A stretch of DNA of 64,000 bases from Ceratobasidium sp. AG-K (lineage: Eukaryota; Basidiomycota; Agaricomycetes; Cantharellales; Ceratobasidiaceae), in contig JAWNGF010000005.1 in the NCBI GenBank assembly GCA_037039685.1, positions 1,674,001-1,738,000 of the forward strand, in the 5' to 3' direction. Position 1 is the first letter of the stretch. Each line of letters starts with the position of its first letter. The notes under the pieces are model-generated. The model worked only from the letters and a program-made list of their open reading frames with translations. It was not told the DNA's origin and searched no databases. Of the stretch, positions 45,246 to 57,127 are shown in pieces. The position numbers and the translations under genes were made by a program.

Positions 45246-48200
45246 CTATTCGCTAGGTCTGCCTAACATAATGCCCTGCCTGCACGAAGCTTTTAGTTCC
45301 TGCAATGCAGTAGCTATTCCTCTTTCCGAGCTACCCAAGCTATCGATGCTGGCTAAAAAGGGCGGCACATAGAAGTTGAGCATGGCATCTAGGATACCAC
45401 TATTAGTGACCGAGTGAGGGCAGCTCGCGCTCAATGAACGCAAGTGTGGTAACCACATTTGTGCCAGCCCTGTATCACCAATGTTACTTGGCGGGTTGGG
45501 CGTCCTCGTTTCCAGTAAAGGACGAAGGATCAAATATCTCTCCTTTGGGGATTTGACCGACCGAAACACCTGTTGAACTAGTGACCACACTAAACGCATT
45601 GCGGTTGGCGCGACATGGCAGTTCCTACAAACAGATGCTTGTAGAAGCATACGGAGGACAGTTTCTTCATCCAGAGATACCGGGAGTTCTTTTGTGAATA
45701 CTTCTACGTTGATCGAGTTCAAGAAGTTTGAAAGATTATTCTGTAACTCGGTCGACGGAGAGGTACAGAGATGCCGGACCAGTAGATGGTAGATCGACTC
45801 GAGATCTAAGCTGCTTCTATAGATTCTTGGGGTGGAAGTCAACCTTTGGAGCATTGCGGATGTAAATGTGAACCACGCAGGTTTGGTGGGCGAGGCATAC
45901 GAAGGCGTTGAATGATCGTGTAAGAAGTGTGTCAAGGCGTGGTTGGCGTGGCGTTCAAACGTAAAATCATGCGAAAGCGTATATATATATCGGTAGCTGA
46001 ATTCGTCCCGCTGGTCAATGGCTCGGAAAGCTTGCGTTAGAGTCTCGACACATCCTGCATTGATTAGTTGAGATATGGGGCGGTCGAACAGTGCAAGCAG
46101 ACCAAAATTGAGCAGTGAACGGGTCTCCATACTCCTAGAGTCACAGAACGACAGCTGGTTACCGCTCCGGAAGTGGATGAGGTGCCTCGGGGTATTGTGG
46201 TACGCCAAAACTTCCGACGCACGAGTACTAGTAATTTCTTTCGGTGTGCAAGTCCAACCCGGGTATTTCCCAAATGAAAACGCGCATACAGCCAGGCCGA
46301 CTGCTATCGCATGGTATAGGTCCTCATCTCCGCCTGTCGATTGCAAGAAGTGCAATAGCTTGATTAGAAGCACTGGGAAGCGAATTCCCAATGTACCATT
46401 CTCGGACCAAGGCCGACTAGGCATGGAAAACTGATTAGTTAAACTTTGAACAAGAGATATCAGGGTAGCCGGATGATACACAGTCTGACCGGTAATATGC
46501 TGCTCAATATAATTAGGGGCGACTTGGAAGCACTCATAGACATCGTACTTGACTCGCTGACCATCATGGGTGACCCTAAGTGACGGAAGCTTAAAGTTGT
46601 TCATGTATGCAACAGAATCAGCTGTTCCTGAGAGCAAGTTGAAGTTGGCGTCGTATCTGAGTACTGCAGCGTAAGTATTGGATTCACCCCGAACCCATCG
46701 AATGAGACTTACCCCCAGGATGAAAATAGCTTGTCAACTACGAAGCCACTGTGACCCGAGTCGAGTTTTAACCCCCAAGTGTTTTGTAGCTGAGACAAGT
46801 CTACCCCATACGCTGAATCACTGTAAAATCCTTCGTTATTGTGATAGGAGCAGAGGAAAAATAGTGCGCGAAAGTAGAGCAGAGCCAAGTCGGACGAAGC
46901 AGGTTCCTTGAGAAAGTATCTGCGCTTCGTAGAGTCAAATCCAACGAGGGCGTTTAACCGATTGAGTACATGGGTTCGGAATCCGCTTTTCAATAGTGGC
47001 AAGCGGGGAAGCCAAGGCTTAGCTCCCGAGAGCGATTGAATGATACGGTCAATTATCCTGGGCTCCTCGCAATGCGTAACCATCCAAGATAACATACGAC
47101 TTGTCACATCATCCATCGGAGTTGGATCATCGGGTGAAAATACCCCCATGTATGCGAGAGAGCTTGTTTCGGTGTGGTTCCTGGTCACTGCCCAGGAACG
47201 AGCTGTTGGGTAGGGGAGAAACGTCTGTGTTTGCACTGTCAGGTACCGGCTGATGTAGCCGAACCAGGGGCGGGCTTTTGAATCCATATATGCGAGTCCA
47301 TTATGGAGGTACTCCTGAACCAGTTTGGAAGAAGCCGTAGCATAGGGGCAAAATTCGCACATGAGGGGGACCACGTAGGTAGACAAGTAAAGAGACGCGA
47401 CGGAGGCTGTCGCTGTGATTACAGGTATTGCAACTTTGACATGGATATCCCAAAGCCGAATGGAAAGTCCAACAGCAAAGAGCACTGTAGGGAATTAGTC
47501 ATTTCGATAGCTATAATAGGACATTGATGGCTTACAAAGGGCCAAATGCATGAGAACTGGTAGCAGCGTTATAACATCTATCATTCTCCAGTGTTGAATC
47601 CCGTCCCAGCGCTGTTGTCGGCGGCGTGCTTGCTCATACATCTGACCTGACCGGTTGGACACGAATGAATGGCACCACTCCTTGGCAAGCATAGCGAGCA
47701 GAGATACTGCCATACTAATGCTTAAGGATGAATACCAAAGGACATTCACGACCACGGATGTGTGCGAGGGTACGAATTCTGCTGGAGTTAGAATGGCTGT
47801 TCCTGAGAAGTTATAGCTCTGCCCGGAAAGTCCTGCTTGTAATGTATGGTTTATGGCCACTAAAGCCTGCGTTGATTTCTCTGCTGAATCTGGCTTGAGA
47901 TCTGCTGAGCTCACAATCACGAATCTAAAGTTGCAGTTGAAGATTCAGACGACCACAACAATCCCGAAGTAAAGGAGGCATACGCAGTGAGGATTGCAGA
48001 AAATAAGGCCGCCTAAAGAGCATCGGATTATAAATAATAGGTATTCGAGGTCCGATCCAGGATTGATTTGGGAATTTTTCGTCACTTACAAAAACTAAGA
48101 GCTAGTTAGCCCCATCGGCCATCAATATGTTGCTAATAAATGACTTACTCAATAGTACATCCAATGATCTCAAGGCCCTACGCTCAGCAACTGGTCAACG

Positions 48201-48464
48201 ATGAGATAGTTAGGAACACATACTTGTTCCATCCTTGAACCATTTCCTTGTCTACCCGATCTGTCTCCTGTACGTATGCTTTCCAAACGCCAGCGTCTTT
48301 GTCCATCTCGCTACCATAGGCTTCGTATCCAGATTTTTGACGACGGTCCCACTAGAGGAACGTTTCTACTACGTCCCCATCGGTTAGAGCGAATTACTTA
48401 CCTCTGCCTGAGCTTTGTCGACCTTTGCCCTGTACTCAGCACCCGAATCCAGGGGAGAATGCAT
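45246..48464 (-). CDS. DUF6535 multi-pass membrane protein
   Basis: Predicted 941 aa, eight exons: 48464-48402, 48351-48224, 48177-48149, 48094-48090, 48012-47984, 47924-47536, 47484-46713, 46656-45246. The N-terminal ~230 residues match the DUF6535 pattern known from Agaricomycetes: VWKAYVQETDRVDKEMVQGW, SLDVLLIFAALFSAILTAF, FVPSHTSVVVNVLWYSSLS, AMLAKEWCHSF and RRRQQRWDGIQHW. Predicted transmembrane helices lie around ALFSAILTAFVI, SISMAVSLLAML, LLFAVGLSIRLW and ITATASVASLYL. The long C-terminal part is soluble-looking and helical, with no known motif. Function is unknown. Exon 4 is a 5-nt micro-exon; without it the conserved IFAALFSA block cannot be read in frame. Confidence 0.85.
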
Positions 48465-48894
48465 GGTACTTGTACTTTCCGACTTGCCAGCGTCTTCATT
48501 TACACTCTTGTCCAAGTTCAGAGTGTGGATTATTACTGCGGAGGCGCGCGCTTACTACGAAATGAAGCTCCGCCCCCAAGCCCTCGCTCTGTCCACATTG
48601 TGTTCGGCCAGACATGGTTGGTTGGGGCCTTCGCTGCATCTACGAGACACTAGCAGAACGAGTGGTTTACTGGGAGAAAACTTCGAGGTACATGGCGGTT
48701 TTTATCGAGCCCAATATCTAGGAACTTTTTCAAAGCTGCCCCCGTGGTTGACGGTGCCCACAGCTGGGATGGGCAGTAAATGAAGTATCGCTCTTCTTAT
48801 TCCCTAATTTGTTCAAGTGCGTGGTGTGTGTGCTGCAATTTACAATTGACCCAGGTATATCGACGTCTGAAACACCAATTAGTATAATGACCCA
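48465..48894. other. Intergenic region
   Basis: Upstream of the DUF6535 gene. The plus-strand open frames at 48.28-48.78 kb are mostly antisense to exon 1-2 or without support. Confidence 0.4.
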
Positions 48895-49233
48895 CTAGAC
48901 AAAACACGTGTGGCTGCGCTTTGCACCTTGCTCCCGGAGATGTCCTTCAGGGAAAGCCTTTTTGTACCCGCCTGTGTCATAGCCAACCAGTTTCAACCCG
49001 GAAACATATTTTGCAACCGAATGTGCAAGTTCGGGGATATTAGACTCGAAATGAGGAATGGAGGCGTGGAACTTGTTTGACCATGCGCGCAAATGAATAT
49101 TAGAGGGAGAGAGAGGTCTCACGGGCTCTCGCAAAATTCGATGGGTACTCTCCAAGGGCTCTCGATTGGAGAGCGGCGAAGTAGCTTTTTTGGCTCGTCA
49201 GTCTGTTCTTGTGCTTGGGCATTCGTTGACATT
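48895..49233 (-). CDS. Possible small protein gene, apparently out of frame once
   Basis: Starts MSTNAQAQEQTDEPKK at 49,233. After a run of six A, the good-looking sequence continues in another frame (REPVRPLSPSNIHLRAWSNK ... HLREQGAKRSHTCFV, stop at 48,895). One extra base in the A run would join the two. No family recognised. It could be a short unannotated gene with a homopolymer error, or chance. Confidence 0.25.
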
Positions 49234-49381
49234 TGTACACTCCGGTAGATTTCGTTGCGGAGGCACAACTCAAATCCTGATCGTTGACCGGGTCTAAGCC
49301 GTCGGCTTCGCATGACAAGACAAATAGATTAATTGCAGTATCAAAAGCAAAATAATAAAAACATCCTTGGATCCCGAATCG

Positions 49382-52024
49382 TCACGCCCATGGATTGCCA
49401 CCCAGACTAGACTCGGGAAGATGGAGCGCGGTTGCGGACACTTGCGCATGAGGCGGAGGCGTGGCCGCACGGGTAACAGTCACTTCAACAGCGTCCGACT
49501 GAAGGCTCTCGTCTTCGGCAATTCCGACCTGGGACCTATTGACCTCGGGACCTCCACCATGCTTGTCGTCTGTCTCTTCCCGCCTCGCATCTTGGTCGGG
49601 CGAGTATCGGTTGGTGTCCTGTACGCGAACCTTGGTTTGATCGACTGAACCTGAACCCGCGCGTTCGCGCTCTTCAATTGATACCTAAAAGGGTGATTAC
49701 AGTTGTTAGCCGGGGTCGCCGAATGCAAGTCAAGTGTAAACGCATACCTCAACGTCCCGCCCATCTTCAAGCACATATCCTCGCTTGTACATCTTCTTCC
49801 CACCAGGTCGCAATGCGGGGTCGCCTTTACGCCTCTCTCGTGTCGCAACAGCCTCTGCTGCATCGGTATCTTCGACTATCAAGTCAACTGCATCAGGCGG
49901 AAGAGGACGATTGGACTTGGCAGGAGGGCTCTGCCTCCTCATAGGCGTATGCGCGGCCGAGCTCACGTTTGAGCGTGACTGCCGTGGAGGCTCGGGCCTC
50001 AACCGCGCATCGTTGCTCGAGCCCGAAGCAGACCCAGACTTGGTCCACCGCATATCCACACCCGCAATGCGGACATCTGGGCGCCGACCGTCTCGCATAT
50101 CGATATCCAAACTCTGACCCGGACGGGGAGCGACCGTTCCGTCGTCTGCCGTGATTCGTCGAGACCTGGCCGATTCGGCGTCTCCGTCTGAGCGTTCTGC
50201 CCACTTGCCATACACACCCCTCGGCCCGGAATCCGTCGCACCATATCGTGGCGCAACGACAACTCCTCCGAGGCGGGGATCAAACGCCGCTGCGCGCTGG
50301 TCCCGCAAGATAGCCTCCTCAGCATCCCAGATGAGTGCCCGTGCCGCTTCGCTCGAGCAGTCAATCACGGGGTAGTTGTAGTCTCCGAATACGAGCTTGC
50401 GTGCTTCACCATACATGTCGTCTTCGCGCTTGCTTTTCCTGAACCGGACAATTGAAAGGCTCTTGCTAGACTCGAACTGAACGTCGAACGCGCCCGGATA
50501 ACGAGATTGCCTTCATCCGAGTCGGATGAAGACTCGGAGTGGACAACCTCGGCAGCTTGGTCTTCGGTCAATGGAGCGTAGGCGTGGTCCTCGTGATACC
50601 GTTCATCCAGGGCGCGGCGAGCTTTGGCAAAGGGCCCAACTATCGGAGCGGTATCGTCCGCGGGCATAGGTAACCAATACTTTTTCCGACCTCCAGCAGC
50701 GTAACGCAATCCGGCCCTAATCCTGCGATCTCGCCCGGTGCCCTGATGCATCCCTCCTTCTGCGGGCTCGTATGCCTGGTATGAAACCCCACCATGAAGT
50801 GTCGCGCGGGCGTCCACTATGACGTCGAGGAGGCCGAATGCGTCACGGAGAGCATGGAGGAAGGGCATGCGAGCAACGTGGTGCGTAGAAGGGTCTGTAA
50901 AGTCGCTAGTTGAGAATGCAAAAGAGTGGGCGATGGCAAAGAATGGCATCTCATAGCAGATGAGGGTGTCGGTGATGGCCAGAGAAATATGTTCAACATC
51001 GGTATATGGTCCAACTGTCCAATTTTGGGTTAGTAAAGTGAGAAGATGATAGTCGCTGTGGTCGGGACGTACGACGCTTGATAAACCCAATGGAAACCAG
51101 AAACGAGATTGTGATAGATTGCCAAAACGAGAAAAATAGTATTCCCTTAACGCAAAGGAATTTGGGCATTGGGCTGTGAAGTTGCTATCAGTACCCCAAT
51201 GACAATGAGTTGTTAAAGTGCTCACCGAAACGGCTTGAGATCATTGTTGACACAAACCCAGAACATAGCCAGACAATACAAACTAAGACAGATGGAGGCA
51301 TTGTAGACGATACTGACGTAGAGATATCCCGCATCAACACGGAAAGCACCCTCGCGATATTTGCCCAGAGCCTTGAGTATGAGGGTAACGGCAGCGAGTA
51401 TCGGTTTGACTTGGACGTATTCTGTTTGGGATTAGGTGAGTGGACATCACACGACCGGTGGTGGCTGACTCACGGAGAATCCCTCGTCTCAGGAACAAAA
51501 ATGTAAACGGATCAGAAGCGTCAAGCTCTCGCTTGAACAGGCTAACAGGGAACGCGTGCTGCTTTGGTTCGCGGCCGTATAGTAGAATCAGCAGCGACCG
51601 TTCACCTCCGAGGTAAATAAGCAAGAGATGGAAGAAACAGTAGATAACAAAGGCCTACGTCATGCAATAAGTCATTTGCGGTTGCGGGAATCGGATAGAG
51701 ACTTACCTCGTATACATCCCTAATAACATCGATTATGACGCCCGCTTCAAGGGAGAACAGGGATATGAATGAGGAAATGGCGTAGAGCGGGACCATCACC
51801 ATGATCCGGATAACCATTCTAAACCAGGCGCGAATTAGCTACGAGAAACTAATTGTACAAAACACTCACCGCTGCAAGGCAGGTTTCCTGTAATTCTTCA
51901 GGTGCAAACATATTGACCAAACGGAAGTAACTGTCGCCACCGCAGTTGCTAGTCCAGCGGAGAGGAGCACCGGAGTTGATAAACCGGAACCGGAGCCAGC
52001 TTCCACAGTTCGAGTGACCAACAT
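49382..52024 (-). CDS. TMEM184/OST-alpha-like membrane protein (PF03619 type), one base out of frame
   Basis: Seven exons: 52024-51870, 51818-51707, 51654-51474, 51421-51226, 51173-51073, 51014-49748, 49684-49382. Seven-helix organic-solute-transporter-alpha fold: MLVTRTVEAGSGSGLSTP, MVIRIMVMVPLYAISSFISL, YLGGERSLLILL, a loop with LKPILAA-like VQVKPILAAVTLI, KFLCVKGILFFSFWQSI and CYEMPFFAIAHSFAFSTSDF. A long cytosolic tail carries YGEARKLVFGDYNYPVIDCS and ends GGNPWA. The N-terminal and C-terminal parts are each convincing but differ by one base in frame: the switch lies about 50,490-50,510, after SSSDSDEGN, and the summed exon length is one base short. An assembly deletion is more likely than loss of a conserved gene. 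A vacuolar/endosomal location is expected from the family. Confidence 0.85.
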
Positions 52025-52352
52025 TGTGGTAGAAACGGAGGTGTTGTAGCCCCGTAGTCCCCGGTGAAGGATACCCACGTCAACTAATTGGGATGGTCAA
52101 CAGCAAATCATAGAACAAGCGCCGGTCGTGGGCGATCGACATGACCTCATCACGCACGTACTGCACAGCACCAAACAGCCAAGTCTGGAGCCCAATTATA
52201 ACAGCCTATCACCGCGCATTCTATTATCCTACTCGGAGCCATCATGGAACGCAGATCAAATATTGATTGGGATGGGTAATAAGTTATATGATGTATTAGG
52301 GAAATGGTACATGCGATAGTCCAAGTTTAAATATGTGAATATAGGATACGGG

Positions 52353-53704
52353 TCATGGGTTCAAACGCTGGTGTACAATCTTCTCAGTCAATGTCCACAA
52401 ATCCTTTGCCAGATTTGGGTCTTGTGCCAGCACAGATGGTGATGAAACCTTTCCAACCGGGGTCAAAAACATTCCCTTGTACTTGTCCCGCTCGGAGCGG
52501 ACTGTCAGGTTCGAGGCTGCGAAAACGCTGTTACGGGCTCCAGCCGCTTCATCCATGAGAAATAGCTTGACGAGAATACCAGAGAACAAGCCTAGGATCG
52601 GCATTTTGGCAGTCGATTCCTTTGCAGCGTCTGCCCAGGCTCACTATAAGCGCTCCGATGGTGGCTGACGCATAAACTCACCTGTTGCAACGTATCCAGG
52701 GTGAATAGAAAGCGTAATAATATCGCTGCTCTCTTTGTCCAGGCGGCGCTGAAGCTCTTTCGTAAAAAGGATATTCGCCAGTTTTGTACGACCTGTAACC
52801 AGGCCAACCGTTAGCTGTGGCTTAGGGAACCCTGGTGTAGACCTACTATAACGGGTTATCGTATGTGACCATGTGTTAGGGTCTTTTGCGGGAAGGGTTT
52901 GCTGATGTCTGAAGGTTCAGCAAACGAAATTTGCGTTTTCTTCCCCCAGGCGTTATGCACTGTTGATGAGACCTTGCATCCCACTGTCAGTCAGTTGGAT
53001 CGTTGCGTCAATGACTGAAAACATACATTGACTATCCGCACATCGGCCCCCTTTTCAGAGCTTGTTCGTTTCATTAAGTCCAAGAGAGCCGTGGTAAGCA
53101 CGTAGTGCCCGACGTGACTGTGTATTATGTTAGTAAATACATGTCTGTGCTAAAACAACTTACTTTATCCCCATCATGATTTCAACCCCATCGTCATTCA
53201 CCTCAAACGGAGCGTCGCCTCTAAAAACTGGTCAGCACCCCACACTTTAAAGTTCTCCTAAAACCTACAAGCACGCATTATTCACTACGACGCATACTTG
53301 GTTAGACCAGCCAATCACCACAATACCAGACCACATACCTAAAACATCTAATCGATCCTCCAGCTGCAAAAACGCCTCTGCCGACTCCCTCGCCTTCCCC
53401 ACCGTCGACAAGTCCAACGGCAACCACTTCAGCTGTCCCCGCTCCCTTTGACATGGGCTTGTATACGCTCAATCGCTTGTCGAGCGTTCTCTTCGGAGCG
53501 AGCGCCAAGGTATACCGTTCCGCCGAGCTTGTACAACTGCTTGGCCGTCTCGAACCCGATTCCACGACTAGAAATACTGATGTAAGTGCGTGCGACGCGG
53601 GGTTGGTAACGATCGACCTACTTGGCACCCGTTACTAGCAACACCCGACCCGAGAGGTTAGGCTGCTCAGTGGATGTCGATGTTCGAGAAGAAAAGGCCC
53701 CCAT
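52353..53704 (-). pseudogene. Retinol-dehydrogenase-like SDR with two single-base frameshifts
   Basis: Eight exons: 53704-53622, 53576-53339, 53296-53275, 53220-53164, 53117-53027, 52972-52847, 52792-52682, 52630-52353. SDR blocks in order: GRVLLVTGAN joining ISSRGIGFETAKQL (the TGxxxGIG cofactor loop), TVYLGARSEENARQAIERIQ, DVLVCVVVNNAG, HVGHYVLTTALLDLM, IVNVSSTVHNAWGK, RYSRTKLANILFTKELQRRL (catalytic YxxxK intact across an intron), LSIHPGYVATG and a C-terminus ending IVHQRLNP. The frame is lost by one missing base near 53,437 (KGSG to QLKWLPLDLST) and another near 52,890 (SKPFP to AKDPNTWSHTIT). All catalytic residues survive, so sequence error is a serious alternative. NAD(P)-dependent oxidoreductase; substrate unknown. 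Confidence 0.8.
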
Positions 53705-54200
53705 GTCGAGAGGGTGGTTCAGTTTCGTCGGCGTCGAGGAATCGTTTTGTCGAGGGAGGAGGATGAGCGGGGGAGGGAATAATTAGCTCATGGTCAGGTG
53801 ATCGAGGGGGTTGATATATGGACCCATTTGATTTTTCAGATGGCACGATTTTGCGACTCCGTGTCGGAGCACATTCAGTCGCTTCCGAGGCGGATCCGGA
53901 ATGCGTCACACGCTGTCTAATCACGAATGGTTTGAGTACATCATTTGATAGACGAAGCCCTAATGACACGCATACACTATCGGACGATCTTGAAGTCGGG
54001 CCAGTGGGGAACCACAAACTGGCTATGTAGGCTGGAGTATCTTCGATGATCGGAGATAGCTTCTGATGAAGCTACAATACTACAATTCATACGAACGAAT
54101 TACAAATGGTATGAGAGTTGAGGCAGGAGGCTAATTCAAACGTTCGCGGTTTATAACAGGAAGATTATTACCCTTGTTCCATCATTCATTCAACCTCCTA
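53705..54200. other. Intergenic region
   Basis: Between the SDR start and the 3' end of secreted protein 1. The minus-strand open frame crossing it (54,017-53,667) overlaps the SDR first exon out of frame and is not credited. Confidence 0.45.
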
Positions 54201-54945
54201 CTAAGCAGATTTGCACACAAAGGAGCTCGCCATGTCATTGAATTTGATTGCGGTGAGGTTAGCCGATCCTGTTCAAAATCAAGTCAGTTATCGGCTTTGG
54301 GGGAATTGCAAAACCAAGGCCTACCCGGATTAACGAGGTATCCCCCTGGAGTGGTACCTTTGCAGCCCTCATCACTAAACACGAATACCTTAGCTCAACC
54401 CCTATAATCGTATTGCTTAACACTCACCTCCATAGCAAGCAGGCCAATCCTGAATCTGGCCCAAAGCTAGAGACTTGCTTCTTGAATTCGCTTCCGAAGT
54501 TCACGCACTGGTTCTCACTGGAGCAAGAGCTGTCAAAACTGCGCTGTAACATCACGAAAAAAAAATGATTACTTACTTGAACCTAGCGACGTACAACTAT
54601 TGATAGTACGGTTAGTGTGTTGTTTGCGATAAGTAGGGGTTTCAAGGGTCACTCACGCAGTTCCAGTGAACCCCCACGCTGAACAGAAGTATACGCCGCC
54701 ATTAAGAGCAGCAACTGCTGGTTTCTAATTTACAACATTGTAGTTAGTAGAAGAATTTCAGGCCACAGTGCACCTACGCCTGGAGTTGGCTTGACTACAT
54801 TGCTCGGGTCAAGCTGGGCAGCCGTCGTAGTCTTGCCGTCCCATCCCAGCTCCGTCTTCCAATCGGCTCGGGGGAGTAGCCAAGAAGGCGCGCCAAGGAC
54901 GCCGGCCACCAAGGATAGAGCAACGATAGAAGCAGATGCTCGCAT
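54201..54945 (-). CDS. Secreted protein 1: small cysteine-containing, crystallin-like repeat pattern
   Basis: Predicted 156 aa from six exons: 54945-54778, 54724-54657, 54582-54577, 54538-54428, 54374-54325, 54268-54201; phases close. Signal peptide MRASASIVALSLVAGVLGA. The mature part has NGGVYFCSAWGFTGTAF, CVNFGSEFKKQVSSFGPDSG, CLLWRSDEGCKGTTPGGYL, NPGSANLTAIKF and SSFVCKSA. The order (aromatic-Cys strand, CVNF..SSFGPD, C..G, NPG..L, SSF.C) resembles beta/gamma-crystallin-type Greek-key domains of small secreted fungal proteins; this is fold inference only. An in-frame upstream ATG (54,984) exists but would bury the signal peptide. Exon 3 is 6 nt. Candidate effector or cell-surface protein. 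Paralogue 0.6 kb upstream. Confidence 0.8.
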
Positions 54946-55564
54946 GTTATCGGAAAAACTAGGGGAGCGGGTGTAGCTTTTCAAACAGCGTCCAGTCGGT
55001 ATTTATATGCGTGGCCCCGGCAGGTACTGGCTCGAGCTGTGAATTCTATCTGGACCATCATTCGACCAATATTCAGCCCGACATGAGCGGGGCTCTAGGC
55101 CGTTATGGCAGTGCTGCCCCTAAGGTTCACGAGGTGCATATCTTCAGAAGCCTGCGAACAGTCATCACGGGTGCATGCTGATCGGATATCCACGCGCGAG
55201 CCCATCGGCATCGTATTCTGAACTAGCTCATTACATGGGCATGATCTCAATGGCGAGAACTGCTACTGTTGGGTACGATAGATACCCCTGAGTGTATAAA
55301 TTTGAATCAAAGGTTGCTCACAAATGGAGAAATGCCTTCAGTGGATCGGATTTCCTTTCGGTTGTGTTCTTACTACCGGCTGACCAACAAAATTTCGGGC
55401 CGATACGGGTTCATTTGAGAAGACCAGTTTTAAGATCCTTCAGAAATGCATCTGAGCCCTCAAACTACTATTACGGGTAGAGCATTATAGCTACTGGTAC
55501 ATAATATTATCATACAGTTTGTTCAATACGGTGAGAATTCGTTAACGTCATGGTTCAAATGCCA
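54946..55564. other. Spacer between the two secreted-protein genes
   Basis: Promoter region of secreted protein 1. No further paralogue fragment recognised. Confidence 0.45.
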
Positions 55565-56214
55565 TTAGGGATTTTTGCACTGGTATGAACCGGTGGTGTT
55601 GTTGAAATTTATCGCGCTCAGTTCGCCGACTATACACAAATGAGTTAATTATGTTGCGATGCAATTGTACAAGCACTTACCTGGGTCGGCTATCCACCCC
55701 CCAGGATTCGCCCCCGCGCAATTCAGATCACTATTATCATATATGTCAATACAGTTCGAGCATGTCACCCGATGAATCTCACCTCCACAAGAGGCAGACA
55801 ACTGAGCCCTCGGGTTCAGCTCTGAAGCTATTAATCTGTTTATACCAATTGGTATCGAGGTTATGACACTCGTCACTGAACATTATGAACTGTTAGTCAC
55901 ATCTGTATAGCTTCCGCTAAATCCACTCACGTAATTGGCGGGGTTCGCGCCTAGTAAAATATAGACCTTTTGAGTATTGGATCCAACTGGCGTTAAGTAG
56001 AACTTACGCAGACCCCCGTGAAATTTGGCGTTGTGCAGAAAAAGACTCCCCCGTTGAGTGCCGATTGCCTCTCAACCTATTTCCAACCACTTACGACTTA
56101 GTATTGCTGGATATTTGAACTGAAAACATGACGTACCAGGGATATTCCGGAATCAACGGGAGCGCCGAAAACAACGGCCGCAAATGTCAGAGCGACAATG
56201 GAAGCAGATCGCAT
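55565..56214 (-). CDS. Secreted protein 2: paralogue of secreted protein 1
   Basis: Predicted 124 aa from six exons: 56214-56137, 56076-56008, 55950-55931, 55875-55783, 55731-55682, 55629-55565. Signal peptide MRSASIVALTFAAVVFGA. The mature part reads SALNGGVFFCTTPNFTGVC, then DECHNLDTNWYKQINSFRAE, VVCLLWRSDLNCAGANPGGW, ADPG and INFNNTTGSYQCKNP. Exon 5 is 50 nt in both paralogues and intron phases match at four boundaries, so the pair arose by tandem duplication. The region between signal peptide and first strand is about 30 residues shorter than in secreted protein 1. SSFGPD is replaced by NSFRAE, so the two have diverged strongly. Probably extracellular; function unknown. Confidence 0.78.
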
Positions 56215-57127
56215 GATTAAAATAATTGAGCGTAGTGAGTTAGATACCGCTGGCGATAAGATACTGCAACTCCCTCTGCTCAGCCAGTATATATACCGCC
56301 TCACGCGCCGGCGACCGAGGCATACTAGGCACACAACGTACTGGCATCACTCCACAACGCTGGGCTTGTCGGCGAGGTATCCTACTCCACCATGGCGATG
56401 CTCTCTGGCCTCCTGACTAGGCAAGCCTATGTCTATGACGCTAGTTAGCTCACTCAAGCTCTAGGGCATTGCCGTATTTTTTGTAATTCCTTGTCCATAT
56501 CGAGAACGACTTGTTGAATGCATGTTGCCGATTAGTCTAATCAGGACACTCTTTCACTTGGCAATCTGCCCCACCAGTCAACATTAAGGTCGCGGATCAA
56601 GACGGCCGGCAGAGTCGGCGAGTGTCCCCCCACTATGATATCATGCCGCGAAGGTGGGTTGGGGCTTGGGCAATGACGCAGGTACATTTGGGAAGAAGCA
56701 GAGGTTGGGCAAACCGGTTCTCCGCATTCAGCATAAGCCGCAGGTTAGTATGTAAGTCACAGCATCCATATTGGTCATTGGGCGGGCGCATAGGGGATGA
56801 ATATGAAGAGATGACGAGCAGCTAGGTGAGTCCCACCAGAACACATAAGCAATGCCTTGCCGAGAGGCCCGGAATATCGTAAGGTCGATCACAAAGAGAG
56901 AGTCGCCGAAGTCGAGCTCTTGGATGGAGCTAGCGAGATGCCGATGGACTTCGCAAGTTGGGGGTGTCGTCGGCGACGCCAGGAGAAAGATCGAATAATC
57001 ACGTGAACACCTCGGGGACGCCGCCTTGACCAGGTTACGGTCAACTAGCATACATCATTTGTAATTGACATTCGCACACACAGGAAACAAAGTTCGTGAG
57101 GACATTCAATTAAATTAAGTGTATGCG
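56215..57127. other. Intergenic region
   Basis: About 900 bp between secreted protein 2 and the 3' end of NOP4. Open frames present have no splice or family support. Confidence 0.45.

Noticed and set aside
53667..54017. 116-aa minus-strand open frame upstream of the SDR
   Set aside because: Runs through the SDR first exon in another frame; no family or signal; the SDR start codon is embedded out of frame.
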